Positions 19,836 through 29,976 of a stretch of 64,000 nucleotides of DNA are shown piece after piece. This DNA is from Saprospiraceae bacterium. Its GTDB lineage: Bacteria; Bacteroidota; Bacteroidia; Chitinophagales; Saprospiraceae. Positions within the stretch are counted from its first letter, which is position 1. Every line of letters begins with the position of its first letter. The position numbers were made by a program, and so were the translations under genes. The stretch lies in NCBI GenBank assembly GCA_029263015.1, contig JAJCYI010000215.1, forward strand, positions 1 to 64,000, written 5' to 3'. The notes beneath the pieces are model-generated. The model was given only the letters and a program-made list of their open reading frames with translations, was not told the origin of the DNA and made no database searches.

Positions 19836-20616
19836 TAGGTATGTTTTTTAATTTTCTCTTCAATTTCCGGTATTCAAGAATACCCATCGACCTGAATAGC
19901 CGCCCTTCATTCTTTTTTTGAGAAGTATAATTGTTTTTATTGTTCGCAATTTTATCTATTGCTTTTAACATCGCCTTACCAGCCAATGCTTCAACTTTTG
20001 CTTCATAAACGCTAATATCATCGAATTTACCGGTTTTACTTAAATACTCTTTATGAATAATAGGCCCACTGTCTATTCCTTCATCAACTTTGAAAACAGT
20101 AACTCCAAGAGGGACATCGTTTAAAATGGAATGGGCAACAACATCTATCCCTTTAGCTTCAGGCAATATGCCTGGGTGTGCATTTAATACTCCTAAACGA
20201 GGTATTTCTAAAAATGATTTTTTTACTATAGGAGCCCCCCCCAGTATGATAAAATCTGGTTGAAAAGACCTGAGTTTCTCCCTGGATTCTTTTGAGTTTA
20301 TTTTATCAAAATATATAATTTCTATATTATGCTCTCTCACCAAATCAAAAATTGATTTATGGGACGAGTCACTTTCTTTTAGCGTTTCAGCTTTTACATC
20401 TTTCAATTTTGTCATACGGTGAAAAATTCTCCATACCAAATTAAAAAACCCTTTTTGACGTAAATATCTTTTAATCGAATTTTTCCTAATCCTTTTATTG
20501 TAATCACTGCTGCCAAAAAAGATAGCTTTTGGAATCTGCCTTTGTTTTATCAATTCGTGCAATACTATTCTACCGTGAGAATTGTCATAGGCAACGACGA
20601 AAATGATGTTCAACAT
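19828..20616 (-). CDS. Formyltransferase-family protein
   Basis: DFIILGGAPIVKKSFLEIPRLGVLNAHPGILPEAKGIDVVAHSIL matches the methionyl-tRNA/sugar formyltransferase core. Confidence 0.85.
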   Translation of the reverse strand: MLNIIFVVAYDNSHGRIVLHELIKQRQIPKAIFFGSSDYNKRIRKNSIKRYLRQKGFFNLVWRIFHRMTKLKDVKAETLKESDSSHKSIFDLVREHNIEIIYFDKINSKESREKLRSFQPDFIILGGAPIVKKSFLEIPRLGVLNAHPGILPEAKGIDVVAHSILNDVPLGVTVFKVDEGIDSGPIIHKEYLSKTGKFDDISVYEAKVEALAGKAMLKAIDKIANNKNNYTSQKKNEGRLFRSMGILEYRKLKRKLKNIPID

Positions 20617-20617
20617 G

Positions 20618-22000
20618 CTAATTTTCTAAAATTAATCGATGGTTATGATAATTACCTAGTACTCCATCAAAAATTTCCCGGGGGAGTAAATAGTCTACAT
20701 CAAAATTAGTATTTAAATACTTCAATAATTTAAAATAGAATTTTCCATAGCCGGGATAAATGAGGGTATCTTCAAAAGTTCGTTCATGCCAATCGAGCAC
20801 TAACACACCATCTTTTTCAAAAACTTCTTTAATAATCCTTTCAATGGCTTGTAAACGACACTCATCAGTTGGATAATTGGCATATTGAAAAAGATGCCCA
20901 TCCATGATTGTGCTTGGGATAACCACGTGATCTAAAGTATTTTCTTGGCCAAACCAAGTTTTGAACGGACGACAAGTAGCTAACCTGAAACCAGGTGAAT
21001 CTTTCCATGCAATAGAAAGGTCATATTTTAATCCTGAATTAGCCTGTTTTCTGAATGTTTCAAATGGGTCGGCCCAATTCAACTCCCAATAGTGATGACG
21101 TATACCTAATGCTGGTATTCCTCTTTTATTGAATTTAAGCCTGCTGTTCAAAAAAGCTTGTTCCTCCTTTTTATAATAGATACCTGGATGGATACCAACT
21201 TCTCCACCATTTTTTTCTATTTCATTAAGAATGTTCCATTTGGACGAATTATCAATATGGTAAGGTGGATCGTTAAAATGGTTTTTATATATATTTTTTC
21301 CTGGATAAAAGAAAAAGGTTGAACAGGCATTTAATTTCTTTTCTTGTTCAAGCCATTCGATAAATCTCCAAAATGGTCCTTTATCCTTTCTGATTTTACT
21401 TTTTATTCCATGCACAACTTGCCACCAATATTTCAGGTTCCTGAATCTTATCAATTTAAAAAAGGATTTGGAGATTTCATAAAAATGATAAATTTCCGGG
21501 CCGTCAACATCATGTGTCAAACATATTTTCAATATATTTTGTGGAACGTTTTTTTTACCAATTAATTTCTCGATAAAGGTATCCACCCATTGATCCACCA
21601 AAGCAAGGCCTTTGAACGATTGCCTTTCTTTTGTCAGATCTGTTGTCAAAAAAGATGTAAATCCGTTTGAGTTATTCTTGTTTTTTCTCTGTTGTTCATC
21701 GAATAAAATAAAAATTCTATAAATGGCTCCAATTGGGTCAAAATATTTGGATGCTATGCCATACGGCATCCACTTATTATCAACCAATTCAAATTTAATG
21801 TTCTTGTCATAATATAGTTCACTGTAAAATATAAATGATGATTCGTTGCATTGTTCATATCCATAGTAGTAATCTGGTGTTTTACCAGTTAAAATAATTT
21901 TGATTTTACCTGTTTGAGCAATAAAATCAAGCACCCCCAAAAATCGGTCATAATTTATTATTTTACGAAAATCAGGATTTATTTTTATTTTTACAGTCAT
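20618..22000 (-). CDS. Polysaccharide-deacetylase-like (NodB-like) protein
   Basis: KICLTHDVDGPE; GGEVGIHPGIYY; HYWELNW...; VLDWHERTFED. Confidence 0.7.
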   Translation of the reverse strand: MTVKIKINPDFRKIINYDRFLGVLDFIAQTGKIKIILTGKTPDYYYGYEQCNESSFIFYSELYYDKNIKFELVDNKWMPYGIASKYFDPIGAIYRIFILFDEQQRKNKNNSNGFTSFLTTDLTKERQSFKGLALVDQWVDTFIEKLIGKKNVPQNILKICLTHDVDGPEIYHFYEISKSFFKLIRFRNLKYWWQVVHGIKSKIRKDKGPFWRFIEWLEQEKKLNACSTFFFYPGKNIYKNHFNDPPYHIDNSSKWNILNEIEKNGGEVGIHPGIYYKKEEQAFLNSRLKFNKRGIPALGIRHHYWELNWADPFETFRKQANSGLKYDLSIAWKDSPGFRLATCRPFKTWFGQENTLDHVVIPSTIMDGHLFQYANYPTDECRLQAIERIIKEVFEKDGVLVLDWHERTFEDTLIYPGYGKFYFKLLKYLNTNFDVDYLLPREIFDGVLGNYHNHRLILEN

Positions 22001-22007
22001 TGTTTCA

Positions 22008-23396
22008 CTACAATCTACTTACAACAGCTTTAAACTTGCCATTAGGACCTCTTGGGATTTTTGAAACCTGAATAATGTTTAACTTTATTTTACCCAACTG
22101 AGATTCCATTCGATCTTCTATTAATTTCAAATGTTTATCATTTATCTTTTCGGTTGCCGAAATTAGGATTTCAAAATCTTCCAAATCATTTTGAATTACT
22201 TGGGCTTCTACGATTCCAGGGATGTTAATAAAAATTCCGTGGAATCGGACCATCTTTCTGCCATCTTTTCCAATTACAATATCTTCTATACGCCCTCCTA
22301 TTTCTTTCACGGTTTGCATTTCTCTTCCACATCGGCATTTATTATCACTTACAATTGCAGTATCGCCAATACGATAGCGAATTAAAGGCTGATCAAAATT
22401 AATTATACTCGTACATACAATATTAGCTAATTCGTCATTTAGAGCAGATTGGTTATCATCATTTAAGAATTCCAAAATGCCTATATCAGGACTTACATGA
22501 TACGATCCAAATTCACATTCAGATATTTGACCACAGGCTTCAACACTGCTCCAGGTGTCAAAACTTTTACAACCATATGCTTTTTGAAATGTTTTCCGCA
22601 TTTCATTAGTCATCTTTTCACTAGACATTATAACAGCTTTTAATTGAGGTATATCACGAATAGCGTATTCAATTAAAAACTTAGCTACAAAATAATTACT
22701 CATAGCATATCCCATCATATAATCCACTTGATGATTTATTATCCCCTCTAAATAGCTATCTATATTTTTTGGGTTTATATGGTAAGCTGAAAAATATACC
22801 TGTTTCTCAAAAATATTCCATCTATAAAATGGCGCCTTTCCATGACCTTCTTGTATAATCCTTCTACCTCCAATCATACCACGAGTATCATTTTTACTTA
22901 CTCCAGCCCAATTTTTCACTCTAGCTTCATACCCTGCGGTCCATTTTTGATGCATGGGTTTTGAATATAACGTATTTACCGGGGTTCCTGTACTCCCGCT
23001 GCTTGCGAAAAAGTTACCTCCAATTTCACACTTGCTCGATATAAGCTTGGAGTTTCCAAATTCCCTAAGATCTTTTTTTTCAAGAAAAGGCAAATGCTTT
23101 AAATCATTTAACTCGAAGCGCTCGAAATCTACTAATTTAAAACCCGACTCAGAATACTTTTTGTTATAAAAAGGAACCGTTAAGAAAGCATGTCTTATCA
23201 ATTTTCGTAATTCAACCGTTTGGTAGTCACGCCATTGTTGGGCAGAATACTCTTCCCGTTCTTTGAATTTTTTTAGCTCGCTATTATAAATGCCTCCAAA
23301 TCGCCTCTTTTGCCAAAAAAGACCATAGGCTGATATGCCAATGTTTTGTATCCCAACTGGAAGGTGAGGGTAAATTTTGTCTATTATTGCAGGCAT
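22008..23396 (-). CDS. Phenylacetate-CoA ligase-like / CapK-like adenylate-forming enzyme
   Basis: FFASSGSTGTPVNTLYSK; LIRYRIGDTAIVSDNKCRCGRE. Confidence 0.88.
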   Translation of the reverse strand: MPAIIDKIYPHLPVGIQNIGISAYGLFWQKRRFGGIYNSELKKFKEREEYSAQQWRDYQTVELRKLIRHAFLTVPFYNKKYSESGFKLVDFERFELNDLKHLPFLEKKDLREFGNSKLISSKCEIGGNFFASSGSTGTPVNTLYSKPMHQKWTAGYEARVKNWAGVSKNDTRGMIGGRRIIQEGHGKAPFYRWNIFEKQVYFSAYHINPKNIDSYLEGIINHQVDYMMGYAMSNYFVAKFLIEYAIRDIPQLKAVIMSSEKMTNEMRKTFQKAYGCKSFDTWSSVEACGQISECEFGSYHVSPDIGILEFLNDDNQSALNDELANIVCTSIINFDQPLIRYRIGDTAIVSDNKCRCGREMQTVKEIGGRIEDIVIGKDGRKMVRFHGIFINIPGIVEAQVIQNDLEDFEILISATEKINDKHLKLIEDRMESQLGKIKLNIIQVSKIPRGPNGKFKAVVSRL

Positions 23397-23405
23397 TATT
23401 AATAA

Positions 23406-23425
23406 ATGCCAATAATTATTGGCAT
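23406..23425. promoter_or_regulatory. Perfect 20-bp palindrome just upstream of the CapK-like gene (candidate operator)
   Basis: atgccaataattattggcat, ~10 bp upstream of the start at 23396. Confidence 0.35.
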
Positions 23426-23626
23426 ATTGAGGTTTTTATGGAAAAAAATATTAGGATAAATAAAAATCCTATATTCTTACAAAGCATAATCCCTATTTAA
23501 TCTTATTGATAGCATGTGTTTGTCAAAACTCCTCTTAAAATATTCTAAGGAAATTACTCGGTAAAGTAGGCGAAGCTACTAATTTGAAATTATTGCATTA
23601 TTTATTAATAATAAATACAATCGTAT

Positions 23627-25066
23627 TTAGAATACAGCTTGCTTAGAGGTTTCAATAAATGATTTTGATTTTGATGCTGATTCCATTAAATAATTCGTTG
23701 GCTTATAAGATGGTACAATCTTTTGTAGCCATTCTCGAATCTCTTGATTTGACTTAGTAGGAAATTCATTTCTAAATTCACAAATATTGTTATAGAATTC
23801 TACAGGATCAAATAATTCTTCCTTATTGGTAATAAATATTTTTTTATTTGGGGTTTTTTTAATTTGTCCTGCATTTATTAGTAATTCTTCAAATAATTTT
23901 TCACCTGGTCGAAGACCTACTATCTTTATATCTATATCAACGTAGGGGATTAATCCGTTTAAACTAATCATATCTTCTGCTAATTTTATGATCTTAACTG
24001 GCTTTCCCATATCCAAGACAAATATTTCGTTGCTTTGTCCCTGAAAGGCCGAAATCAAAATAAGTTGAGCTGCTTCTTGGACAGTCATAAAATATCTTAT
24101 TACTTCATGATGTGTTACAAAAAGGCTCTCGTGTTTCTTAATCCGGTCTTCAAATATGTTAACCACACTCCCGTTACTTCTTAATACATTGCCGAATCGA
24201 ACAGCAGAAATTTTCGTATCAGGATAGGAATTGGAGTAAACTTCCATTAACTTTTCAACGGCACGTTTAGTTGCCCCCATAATATTTGTAGGATTAACCG
24301 CTTTATCTGTTGATACTATTACAAGATTATCAACCTTGTTTTTGCAAGCTATTTTTAATACAATTTCAGAACCATAAATATTGTTTCGAATCGCTTCATC
24401 AGGATTGGCTTCCATTAATGGCACATGTTTATATGCAGCTGCATGAAGGACTATATCTATCTTTTGAGAAGAAAAAATATTTTCTAACTTTTTTTCATTT
24501 AATATATCTCCTATTATATAGATGACATCACTGAATTCTTTCAACTTATCTTGAAGATTAAATATTGGGGTTTCGGCTTTGTCAAAACAGATTAGTTTTG
24601 CAGGTTCGCTCAGTGCTACTTGATAGGCTAATTCGCTGCCTATAGAACCTGCTGCGCCTGATATAAATATGGTTTTACCTTTAATGTTTGATTTAATGAA
24701 AACAAAATCCTGCTTTACTAACGGTCGACCTAATATGTCTTCTATGTCGATTGGTTTAGTTTTGTTTAAAGTTACATTTCCATATTGTATTATATCTGCA
24801 TATGAAGGTAAGATTTTAAGTTTAATATTATACCCTTTCAAAGATTCTCTAATGTCGTTAATTATGTTTTTTTCTACAGAAGGCATAGCTATATATGCCA
24901 ACTGAATTTTATATTGCTCTATTATTAATGACAAATCCACGATCTTACCTAAAACATCTTTCTTGTAGTCATCAACAAATCCAATAAAATTAAGGTTCTT
25001 ATTTTTTAATACTTCTCCATATAAACACTTTCCCGCCGCTCCTTTCCCAATTATTATCGTATGCAT
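23627..25066 (-). CDS. FlaA1/CapD-type NDP-sugar 4,6-dehydratase/epimerase with N-terminal Rossmann domain
   Basis: KGKTIFISGAAGSIGSELAYQVA; VSTDKAVNPTNIMGATKRAVE. Confidence 0.92.
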   Translation of the reverse strand: MHTIIIGKGAAGKCLYGEVLKNKNLNFIGFVDDYKKDVLGKIVDLSLIIEQYKIQLAYIAMPSVEKNIINDIRESLKGYNIKLKILPSYADIIQYGNVTLNKTKPIDIEDILGRPLVKQDFVFIKSNIKGKTIFISGAAGSIGSELAYQVALSEPAKLICFDKAETPIFNLQDKLKEFSDVIYIIGDILNEKKLENIFSSQKIDIVLHAAAYKHVPLMEANPDEAIRNNIYGSEIVLKIACKNKVDNLVIVSTDKAVNPTNIMGATKRAVEKLMEVYSNSYPDTKISAVRFGNVLRSNGSVVNIFEDRIKKHESLFVTHHEVIRYFMTVQEAAQLILISAFQGQSNEIFVLDMGKPVKIIKLAEDMISLNGLIPYVDIDIKIVGLRPGEKLFEELLINAGQIKKTPNKKIFITNKEELFDPVEFYNNICEFRNEFPTKSNQEIREWLQKIVPSYKPTNYLMESASKSKSFIETSKQAVF

Positions 25067-25216
25067 AAGTTTAAGATTTAAAATTTGTCTGATCGAGAAT
25101 TGAATTTCTAAAATTTATTAAGACAGATTAATTGCATATCAATTTATTAGGAATACGAAGAAACTCAATTACTGACCAGGCTTGACATACTTTAAAAAAT
25201 TTTGCTTCAACAAGCA

Positions 25217-26263
25217 TTAAGATTGTAGGATGGCGTCTATTTTCGAAATTAATTTCAGAGTTAATACAGATGGGCTATATTGTTGAGACTTAGAGTACCC
25301 ATTTTTTGAAATTTTATTATAAAGTGGTTTGTCTTTTAATATTTTTAAAACCTTTTCTGCCATAGAGCGATAATCACCATGATCTACCAAAAAACCATTT
25401 ACATTGTTGTCAACTACATTAGGAATACCACCAACATTTGTTGAAACTATTGGCGTATTTGAAGCCATTGCTTCTACTAAAGCAATACCAAAAGATTCTA
25501 TTTTTGTTCCATGTATTAGAATCGTCGCATTTTGATATAAAGAGGGCATTTCTTCGTACTTTACATTTCCAATAAATTTAATGTCTTGGAGGCCAAGTTT
25601 GGAAATAAGATTTTGAAGATTTTCTTTCTCTGGCCCATCACCAGCTATTAACAACTCTGCTTTGGGAAACTCTTTTTGGACTATGGCAAATGCCTTTATT
25701 AAATCATCAATACTGCTGTATTTTGCCAACGCCTTTGCAGAAAGCAGAGTAATTTTATCAGAAGAAATTTTATTACAGTAAAACCGTTCGACATCCACAA
25801 TGTGTGGAAAAACGGTGCAGTTTATTCCTTTTTCCTTAAATGCAATTTCAAAAAGAGTAGTTGGTACGAATATATTTTCAAATAATCTTAATAGAAAGAT
25901 ATTTAATTTGTTGAGTTTTGCCAACATATCACCTCCAACGAAATCTAATATCACCTTTTTCCTACTTATTTTGCAAAAAAATAGCGCTGGTATTACTTTA
26001 AAATAGAAGGAACCTCCAGAAGAGGATATGATAAGAATTATATCATTTTTTATAATTTTAGTACATTTCATATAAAAATGAATGTACTGATACAATTGGC
26101 CTATATTTAAAATCCTTATTAATTTTGGTAGTTTAGCATTGGTATTAATTTTATCTACTAAAATCCCTGTTTTTTCAAGACTTGAGCTGATTGTATGGGC
26201 CAATACAGTCATTCCTGCTGAAGGAGGGGGGAACGGTGCGATTAAGCCTACCTTTATTTTCAT
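25217..26263 (-). CDS. Glycosyltransferase family 4
   Basis: ESFGIALVEAMASNTPIVSTNVGGIPNVV; LLIAGDGPEKENL. Confidence 0.9.
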   Translation of the reverse strand: MKIKVGLIAPFPPPSAGMTVLAHTISSSLEKTGILVDKINTNAKLPKLIRILNIGQLYQYIHFYMKCTKIIKNDIILIISSSGGSFYFKVIPALFFCKISRKKVILDFVGGDMLAKLNKLNIFLLRLFENIFVPTTLFEIAFKEKGINCTVFPHIVDVERFYCNKISSDKITLLSAKALAKYSSIDDLIKAFAIVQKEFPKAELLIAGDGPEKENLQNLISKLGLQDIKFIGNVKYEEMPSLYQNATILIHGTKIESFGIALVEAMASNTPIVSTNVGGIPNVVDNNVNGFLVDHGDYRSMAEKVLKILKDKPLYNKISKNGYSKSQQYSPSVLTLKLISKIDAILQS

Positions 26264-26264
26264 A

Positions 26265-27437
26265 TCAAGAGGCTACTTGAATAAATGTTTTAATATTGTC
26301 AACCATTTTTTTAGTTTGAGCCTTAACGGTGACCTGTTTTGCTTTAATGATTGAATTTTTAATTAGTTTTTGTCTTAATTGATCATCTTTGATGATGGAG
26401 CTCACTGCGTCAATAATTTGATCAACAGAATGAGGTTCTATTAATACGACATTCTCCATATTCTTTAGATAGTATGGAATTCCTCCCACATTTGTAGCAA
26501 CTACAGGAAGTCCATTTGCCATGGCCTCCCATATGGTTCTCGGGAATCCCTCATGATAGGAGGGGATAACATAGATGTCAGCCATTTTATAGATTTCATT
26601 CAATTCAGCACCTACAGTTTTCCTCCCATGAAAAACCAAAAATGAACTGAAATTTAATTCTTTAGCTTTAGCTTTTAGATTAGATATTACGGTGGTTCCT
26701 CCACCTAATTCCCAACCTACTAAATGCAAAAATATGTTGTGCCCATTTTTTCGAAGCATAGAAGAAGCTTGGAGCAATTCAAATAGCCCTTTTGCAGGGT
26801 CTATTCTTCCAGTATAAAGTAAATTTATTACTTTATCGTTGCAGCTATCTTGACGTTCATGAAAATCGTTGTCAGTAACCGTTGTTGTGATTATTTGTTG
26901 TATTTCTGCGGATCTTGAATTGTATTTTTTTAATAATTTTATTGAATTTACTAAAATATTAGTCTTTAGAATCTGTTTTTCAAACATCCAGTGATTATGA
27001 AATAAATATAATTTTATACCAATGTTTCGCAACGAATTAGCTTTAAAGTGCATGGCACCTTCGTGATAGTCACCAACAATCATGAAAATGACTTTCGATC
27101 GTTGTATATATTTGTGAAAGTATGGTGCTAAGGGAGTAGGGGATCGGACGATAATTGCGTCAAGCTTATTGTTTAGACGCAACTTAGAACTTAGTACCCT
27201 GCTGTGAAAGATAGATCTGTGCCAGGCTGGTGTTTTTTTCCCAAGATTTATCCACTTAATATTTTCTTTTGCCAAACAAAAATCAGCTTCTTCACTACTT
27301 TCGGCTTCGTGTAAGTATAAATATAGTTCTTTTACTTCATTAGCTAAAGCCTCAATAAATACCGCAAAATATCCAGGTAAATATAGTTTACTATTTTTTT
27401 GAACTATTGATATATGATAATAAAATCCTAATCGCAT
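26265..27437 (-). CDS. Glycosyltransferase family 4
   Basis: YHEGFPRTIWEAMANGLPVVATNVGGIP. Confidence 0.9.
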   Translation of the reverse strand: MRLGFYYHISIVQKNSKLYLPGYFAVFIEALANEVKELYLYLHEAESSEEADFCLAKENIKWINLGKKTPAWHRSIFHSRVLSSKLRLNNKLDAIIVRSPTPLAPYFHKYIQRSKVIFMIVGDYHEGAMHFKANSLRNIGIKLYLFHNHWMFEKQILKTNILVNSIKLLKKYNSRSAEIQQIITTTVTDNDFHERQDSCNDKVINLLYTGRIDPAKGLFELLQASSMLRKNGHNIFLHLVGWELGGGTTVISNLKAKAKELNFSSFLVFHGRKTVGAELNEIYKMADIYVIPSYHEGFPRTIWEAMANGLPVVATNVGGIPYYLKNMENVVLIEPHSVDQIIDAVSSIIKDDQLRQKLIKNSIIKAKQVTVKAQTKKMVDNIKTFIQVAS

Positions 27438-27444
27438 AAATAAA

Positions 27445-28650
27445 TCAAGCAGTTAAAATGGTATTCTTGATTGGGTTACTGGTTATTCGTTTTTCTTCTT
27501 TTGAAACAGCTGATAGGAAGATACCCATTGCGGCTAAAATGTAAAAAAGTAAACTGCTATTCTCTATTGTGGTGAGGGTGATACTGTAAGTTAATAAGGT
27601 AAAACCAAAAGCCAAATATAGCGGTGATTGTGCTATTCTGTTTTTTGAGAATATATTTTTCATAATAAATAACAAATCTTTCATCCAATAGAAGATGCCA
27701 GCCGTTGCAGTTAGACCTCCAGCAAGTATAAAAGTTAAGTATTGATTATGTATCAAAAATTCGTTATTATCATAAGATAGTTCAATATTTCGAATGCCTT
27801 TGCCAAACGGGTGTAATATTATTTCTTTGATAGCCTCATATATGAGTGTTATTCGTATAGCTGTTGTCCTCTCTTGATAGTCTATGTCTTCAATGCTAAA
27901 CCTTTGATTCAAGGCTTCATTTTGCGACATTAGATAATCTAAAATTTGATAGGTCACTATAATAACTGGAATTATAACCAAAAGTAACCTCCACATATTT
28001 TTCTTTTCTTTTACCATTATAATGACTATGACTAAAATAGTGAACATGAAATTACTCCTACTTTCAGCTAATAAACAACATGCTATTCCAACAGCAAAAA
28101 TAAAGTAACCAGTTGGACTTAGTTTATTGGCATGACGATAATATCGTAGTCCAATATAAATTGTTGAGATTGATATATTCATCCCAGGGATGTGGTGATT
28201 TATTCCTTTTAAAATTCCGTATGAAGAAAAATTTCCACTTAAAACAACCAAATCTATAATATAATAACACCAATAAATAAAATTAATACAAAAAAAAGCA
28301 TCTAATAATATCCTAAAATTAATATATTTTAGCAATGAACCGATCCCACAAGCGCCAATTAACAATAAGTACATTGCAAAAGTGCGAGAAAGATTTCCCA
28401 TGACATCACCTGAAAATAATGCCCCAATTGTGCATCCAATAATAACCAACAGCAGTCCTTTAAAATAGCCCGTCCTAAAAAAGTACCTTCCCCCATTTGC
28501 AATTCCAAAAATCCCACAAACAACAAATAGGGCTCTGCCTAAAGTCAGAGGGAATCCCGGTATTGTAATAGAAAATTTTTGAATGTCTATCGTCTCTGCA
28601 AATACCGGAATAAGAAGTAATAATATTATTAGTTGAAGCCCTTTGTGCAT
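27445..28650 (-). CDS. O-antigen ligase/polymerase-like (Wzy) membrane protein
   Basis: ~10 hydrophobic segments; LIHNQYLTFILAGG typical of Wzy_C/O-antigen ligase. Confidence 0.75.
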   Translation of the reverse strand: MHKGLQLIILLLLIPVFAETIDIQKFSITIPGFPLTLGRALFVVCGIFGIANGGRYFFRTGYFKGLLLVIIGCTIGALFSGDVMGNLSRTFAMYLLLIGACGIGSLLKYINFRILLDAFFCINFIYWCYYIIDLVVLSGNFSSYGILKGINHHIPGMNISISTIYIGLRYYRHANKLSPTGYFIFAVGIACCLLAESRSNFMFTILVIVIIMVKEKKNMWRLLLVIIPVIIVTYQILDYLMSQNEALNQRFSIEDIDYQERTTAIRITLIYEAIKEIILHPFGKGIRNIELSYDNNEFLIHNQYLTFILAGGLTATAGIFYWMKDLLFIMKNIFSKNRIAQSPLYLAFGFTLLTYSITLTTIENSSLLFYILAAMGIFLSAVSKEEKRITSNPIKNTILTA

Positions 28651-29688
28651 TTAGCTTGATAACGTATTATTGGTCAACAATTTATACGTGATTATAGCAC
28701 ATTTTTCGACACTATAATTGCCCGCAAGTTCATAAGTATTCTGGACCTTTTCAGCTAATGAGTCAGAAGAATTAATTATTGTTGATATGACTTCAACTAT
28801 TGAATCAGGGTTTTTAGGTTTAATAAAGAACACTTCCTTTTCTGAAACCAATCCAGGTATTCCTCCTACGGGAGTAGTAATAATAGGGGTGCAATTGGCA
28901 GCAGATTCCCATATAGAATGTGGAAATCCTTCATGCAAAGAGGGTAGTACATAAAGTTGTGCATTCTTGTAATACTTTAATAGCCGTTCACCGAAAGGTA
29001 TGTACCCTTCAAATTGAATATTCGTTTTGATGTCATTTTCTTCTGCAAGTTTTTCTAATTGGGATTTATACAATGAATTTACCTTCCCTACTACCTTTAG
29101 CCTGCAATTAATTGCTTGCTTTTTTAATATGCCAATGGCAATCAGTAATTCCTCAATTCCTTTTTCCTTCACGACCCTTCCACAGAAGAGTAGCTCAGGA
29201 TTATTTCCTGGTATTTGAAATTCATTAGAATTGAAATCACTATGTTTGATGGTATTTGTTGGGTTAAAATAGGCCTCAATACCGAATTCATCTTTAAGTT
29301 CACGGACAATGTGGGGAGAATTGGCCATCATCAAACTATTTTGAGCAATTTTTTTTAGCTCAAACATCCGATAATGATGCATTGCCCAGAGTATCATATC
29401 TGATCTTTTTAAACTGAATACAGGTTTACTGTCCAATAAACTTCCAACCAATAAAAAAGCCTTAAATTTTGTGGGACAATTTTGATAAACCAGTAACTGC
29501 CTAGGTGTAATTCCTCGTATCAGTAAACAATCATAATCGGATCCTACATCCTTACATATTTTCTTAATAAAAGCAATTCTATTTGATCTTTTTGATGTTG
29601 CTGACCCTAATGAATACAGTTTAATATTGCCACCAATCACTTTTGTATCTTGCTGAGTTAATTTTTTGTCACTCGTATGCAACAGCAA
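28651..29688 (-). CDS. Glycosyltransferase family 4; true N-terminus probably ~33 codons further upstream
   Basis: LHEGFPHSIWESAANCTPIITTPVGGIPG. The frame upstream of the TTG at 29688 encodes HTVAFVNDADIWAQSFIISWVNELAKHFSQIG. Confidence 0.88.
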   Translation of the reverse strand: MLLHTSDKKLTQQDTKVIGGNIKLYSLGSATSKRSNRIAFIKKICKDVGSDYDCLLIRGITPRQLLVYQNCPTKFKAFLLVGSLLDSKPVFSLKRSDMILWAMHHYRMFELKKIAQNSLMMANSPHIVRELKDEFGIEAYFNPTNTIKHSDFNSNEFQIPGNNPELLFCGRVVKEKGIEELLIAIGILKKQAINCRLKVVGKVNSLYKSQLEKLAEENDIKTNIQFEGYIPFGERLLKYYKNAQLYVLPSLHEGFPHSIWESAANCTPIITTPVGGIPGLVSEKEVFFIKPKNPDSIVEVISTIINSSDSLAEKVQNTYELAGNYSVEKCAIITYKLLTNNTLSS

Positions 29689-29861
29689 GCCAATTTGTGA
29701 AAAATGCTTTGCTAATTCATTGACCCATGAGATAATGAAGGATTGAGCCCATATATCAGCATCGTTTACAAAGGCAACAGTATGGTGGTGTATTAATAAG
29801 TTGATAATTTAGTCTTATTTTGATTTATAACAAGCTTTCAAAGAGCAAAGTATTTGGGCTC

Positions 29862-29885
29862 AAAAAAAAATTGCTATTATAGCAA
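29862..29885 (-). terminator. Candidate intrinsic terminator downstream of the FkbM-like gene
   Basis: On the minus strand: TTGCTA-taa-TAGCAA followed by nine T (6-bp AT-rich stem). Confidence 0.35.
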
Positions 29886-29976
29886 CCTCTAACAATAGAT
29901 TTTTTATAGAAAAAAATAACATTTTTGAAATTTAATGGTGTGCATAATTTCTTGTTTAATGTATATTTTCTTTTCG

